From Porites lobata (Eukaryota; Cnidaria; Anthozoa; Scleractinia; Poritidae): a stretch of DNA of 64,000 nucleotides. The translations under genes and the position numbers were made by a program. This document shows positions 61,297 through 64,000 of this stretch, one piece after another. Position 1 is the stretch's first letter, and every line of letters starts with the position of its first letter. The DNA is taken from the NCBI GenBank assembly GCA_942486035.1, contig CALNXK010000043.1, positions 2,214,001-2,278,000 of the forward strand, given 5' to 3'. The notes under the pieces are model-generated. The model saw nothing but the letters and a program-made list of their open reading frames with translations, was not told the DNA's origin and searched no databases.

Positions 61297-61600
61297 CTAG
61301 AAAAAAGAGAAGAAGAATTGTTTAATTATTCACATAAGATTTGGCTTAGTTTTCTCAACGTGACCGTATAAATAAGTGGTTTTCAACCTTAGCACAGTGA
61401 AGTAAAAACGCCACCGCAAAATTGGGAGTTGCTTACATTCGGCCGGCGCCCGATTTGTTCCTTTCCGCTCGGCTCCTCACGGCTCTTTATCAGTTTGCTA
61501 ATGCGTTTAGGGCTAAAACTCTGTCCAAAAAAATAAAAATAATAGCCTCATATTCTATTCTGAACTGGTGAGGGCCCAAATTGCACCTGCACCGAAGAAA
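61297..61600 (-). promoter_or_regulatory. Likely DCLK 5' non-coding exon and promoter
   Basis: The coding exon is preceded by an acceptor (CTTTTTTCTAG) at 61297-61298, so transcription starts further upstream. A GC-rich segment at about 61440-61500 ends in GAAT/GTAAGC, a fair donor at 61436, giving a probable 5' leader exon ending at 61437 and an intron of about 140 bp. Confidence 0.5.
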
Positions 61601-64000
61601 TTACGGCCAGTCTGTAAAAGCTTGACAACCGCGAATAATATTTTGACTTGTTCTGACCCATGAAGTGCCGCTTACTGATTGGACAGCTAGACAATAGAAC
61701 AATAAAAAATTACAAGAACCAATCAAAGTAACTTATTGCTCACTGCAACTACCCGTATTGTGTTTCGCGAAAAAGAAGTCTTTTTTTTTTTTTTTTTTTT
61801 TTTCCTTCCTCTGTTACAGTTTTGATTAATGAAAATGCATTATTCTTGGTGAAATATTCTCGCTTGTTATTTTCCCAATTTTTGGGTTGAGTACTAAATC
61901 ACCATGAGAAAAATCATTGTTTGAAGGGGATAAACATGAATTATTGATCAGAGTTTATGTGGACACATTTATCGGATATCACTCTTTCCTGTGTTTGAGG
62001 GAAATCTTTTGTCTCATGGGCGCGACAAAATTATTGTTATGCATTTTGGATTCTATAGCTCCGAAAAAAATTCAAAGAACTAACAGCTAGGCTGTACTGA
62101 TTAGATAGCTCTAAAATTATGTCACGTTGAATTCATTTCTCAGCGCCTAATCAAAAATACCTGCTTCTTTCCAATAAGGCACTAGTACTTACAGGTAAAA
62201 ACAATTTGTGTGCGTCATTATTCTTTTCCTTCAAAAAATTTAATAAACTGTATCGCCTGGACCTTTCCTATGGGTAACATTTTTTGAGGAACGAAAAATT
62301 ACTTATTTTGTGTTAGTGCCTAGAGAAAAATCGTTTTACCCTTTGAGCACCTGCCGCGAGTTAATTTGTACGCTGCATGATAGATTTTGTTCCCGAACTG
62401 TTCATATTGAGCACTAAAAAACTCCTTAAAAGGAATTCACGCATTTTAACGAGCTTCAGGCGAGCTGTGACTCATCAAGGAGCAAGCACGTCTACTTGAA
62501 AATGGCCTTGTTGAGGCTGTGAATGACTTAATTAATCCACGAAGAACGCCTGACACCATCTTGGGTATTGGATGTAAATTTTCTGTCTTTCCATTTAAAC
62601 ATATATTGAAAGACACACTTTCCAATATCCAGGGGGAGAGGAAAAAAGACTTTAATACGTTACAACAATAAAACGAAAGGAGAATAAAAGTTTCATACAA
62701 CCCGGGGCTAGATTTAAAGGCCACAATGTTTACTTTTTTGGTAGCTAAGGAGAAATTTGGCAAATGCCGAAACTGATTATATATATATGTAGGATGTTAT
62801 ATTTGTTTTATTCTTTTCTTTTCGACAAGTGCTATTCATCGATAAGAAAACATTCGACGTTCTTAAGATGTGTTTTTCCTTGTCCCTTAGTTAAAAGGGT
62901 TGTAAAAATTCCCCAGGAGATCCTGTATATGTAAGTTTCCAAAAGAACTATTCATTTGATGTTCTCGAGATTGGACTTAAAATTTCAAAGAAAATTGCCT
63001 CAAGTTTTACTCAAGGTACGTCCGAGATAATGGTCTTCAACTCAAAAAGCGTATGACTGTCTGACAAACTTCCTCCGCATATTTTAACGATTATAGGGTG
63101 TGGCTCCGGATTTTAACATAATTTTTTTTCTTTTATCGCTGGACTCCGCAGGGTTAAACATACTATTTATTGTACGTGATGAGTGTATATAGCAAAACAT
63201 GTAAAGAATATTCCTAAAATGGACAAAAGCGTGCGATTTTAGCAGTAAAAATATACCAGGATGTTGCTTATCTTATGAACGCGACCTTTTGAACATTGAG
63301 TGTCAACGATAAAGCAGAAAATTAGACTTCCAAAATGAATATCATATTCATGATTCACTGTTTTTTGCATATCGTTATCTGCTGATAAAGGTATCATCTG
63401 GTGCAAGTCAAGATATCTCGTGATATCTGCTCCATCAAAAATTTATGGTCCTTCTAGGGGCAATCCAGTTGACATATTTTGAACATAGATCAGCAATTTA
63501 TTCCTTGCACCTGTAGAAGACAATGGATCTTAGCTGAGCTCCAAAGTGCTGTTTGCCCGTTGTGAAGAGGAGATCTCCATGAAAAAGCACATAAACACTC
63601 GAGTCGTAACATTCAAATTGAACTTGAAAGCCTTCTAGAATACGTTTTTGCGCTAAATTCTGCTATCGTGAATATATCTACCGCGGCTCAACGGGGAGGG
63701 ACAATGCCATATATTTATGTTAGTTTGGTAAGATCAAGTGCTGGAATTAACATTTCGAAACATGCTGTGAAATTTTCTTAAAGCCTCCAGCTTAACATTG
63801 TTCCCTGCACTATGGCAAAATTAAGTTGAAAGTCACGAAATATTTCGTCGCGATTTGTCAAACTTGCTATCGGGCTTCATTTTTGTTGTCCACGAAAAAT
63901 AATTTTGTCAGCAGCCCCAGGAAACGCAAAAACAAACTGATTCACTGCAACCCGACCAAGAAGCCATAGACACGCTGCTGAAATTCGTCAGGGTTACAAG
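61601..64000. other. Upstream DNA, no gene recognised
   Basis: Contains a long T-run (about 61780-61803) and AT-rich DNA. The minus-strand open frame 62446-62763 has no domain or splice support. Nothing else could be identified. Confidence 0.45.

Overview
The window is AT-rich, intron-rich eukaryotic DNA. It reads as an animal genome and most likely an anthozoan cnidarian (stony coral or close relative). The evidence is a metazoan doublecortin-like kinase gene, metazoan-type PAICS and PPAT genes, short exons with GT-AG introns, and many small palindromic repeats of kinds I associate with corals. The species assignment is inference. All gene models below were built by hand by matching splice sites and reading phase; no transcript data or database search was available.

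Layout. (1) Positions 1-5700, minus strand: a short-chain dehydrogenase/reductase (SDR) gene in seven coding exons (1533-4470), flanked by repeats. (2) 5697-18528, minus strand: a 23-exon gene for a three-domain NRPS-like reductase (adenylation, carrier, thioester reductase), modelled at 1105 residues with every exon junction in phase. (3) 20672-27750: two de novo purine synthesis genes in a head-to-head pair, PAICS (minus) and PPAT (plus). Their start codons are 389 bp apart and the gap holds E-box, CCAAT and E2F-like sites. (4) 28-32 kb: no gene seen; repeats and AT-rich DNA. (5) 32131-61437, minus strand: a large doublecortin-like kinase (DCLK) locus. Two doublecortin (DCX) domains are encoded at 57.3-61.3 kb, a Ser/Pro/Arg linker of seven small exons at 48.6-52.7 kb, and a CaMK-type kinase at 36.0-41.0 kb. 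(6) 61.4-64 kb: upstream DNA with no gene seen.

The most interesting part is the DCLK locus. Apart from the kinase reading (modelled at 933 residues), at least two further terminal exons fit the splice phase exactly. One (55688-56406) gives a kinase-less 497-residue protein with a Ser/Pro-rich tail. The other (47211-47932) gives a 615-residue protein with a coiled coil, a polybasic stretch and a C-terminal Cys-Cys-Val-Ser CaaX box, which suggests a lipid-anchored doublecortin protein. Weaker candidate terminal exons lie at 60307-60429, 46847-46986, 44749-44857, 44242-44279 and about 41831-42020, and two unassigned terminal-type exons lie at 34233-34595 and 32131-32451.

The SDR gene and the adenylation-carrier-reductase gene are adjacent and on the same strand. 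This would fit an acid-to-aldehyde-to-alcohol pathway, but that link is speculative. PAICS and PPAT act in one pathway (PPAT step 1, PAICS steps 6 and 7), and their shared promoter implies co-regulation. Mobile DNA is mostly short non-autonomous inverted-repeat elements (two with clear 8-bp target duplications, one of them nested inside another family) and tRNA-derived SINEs; no autonomous transposon or viral gene was recognised.
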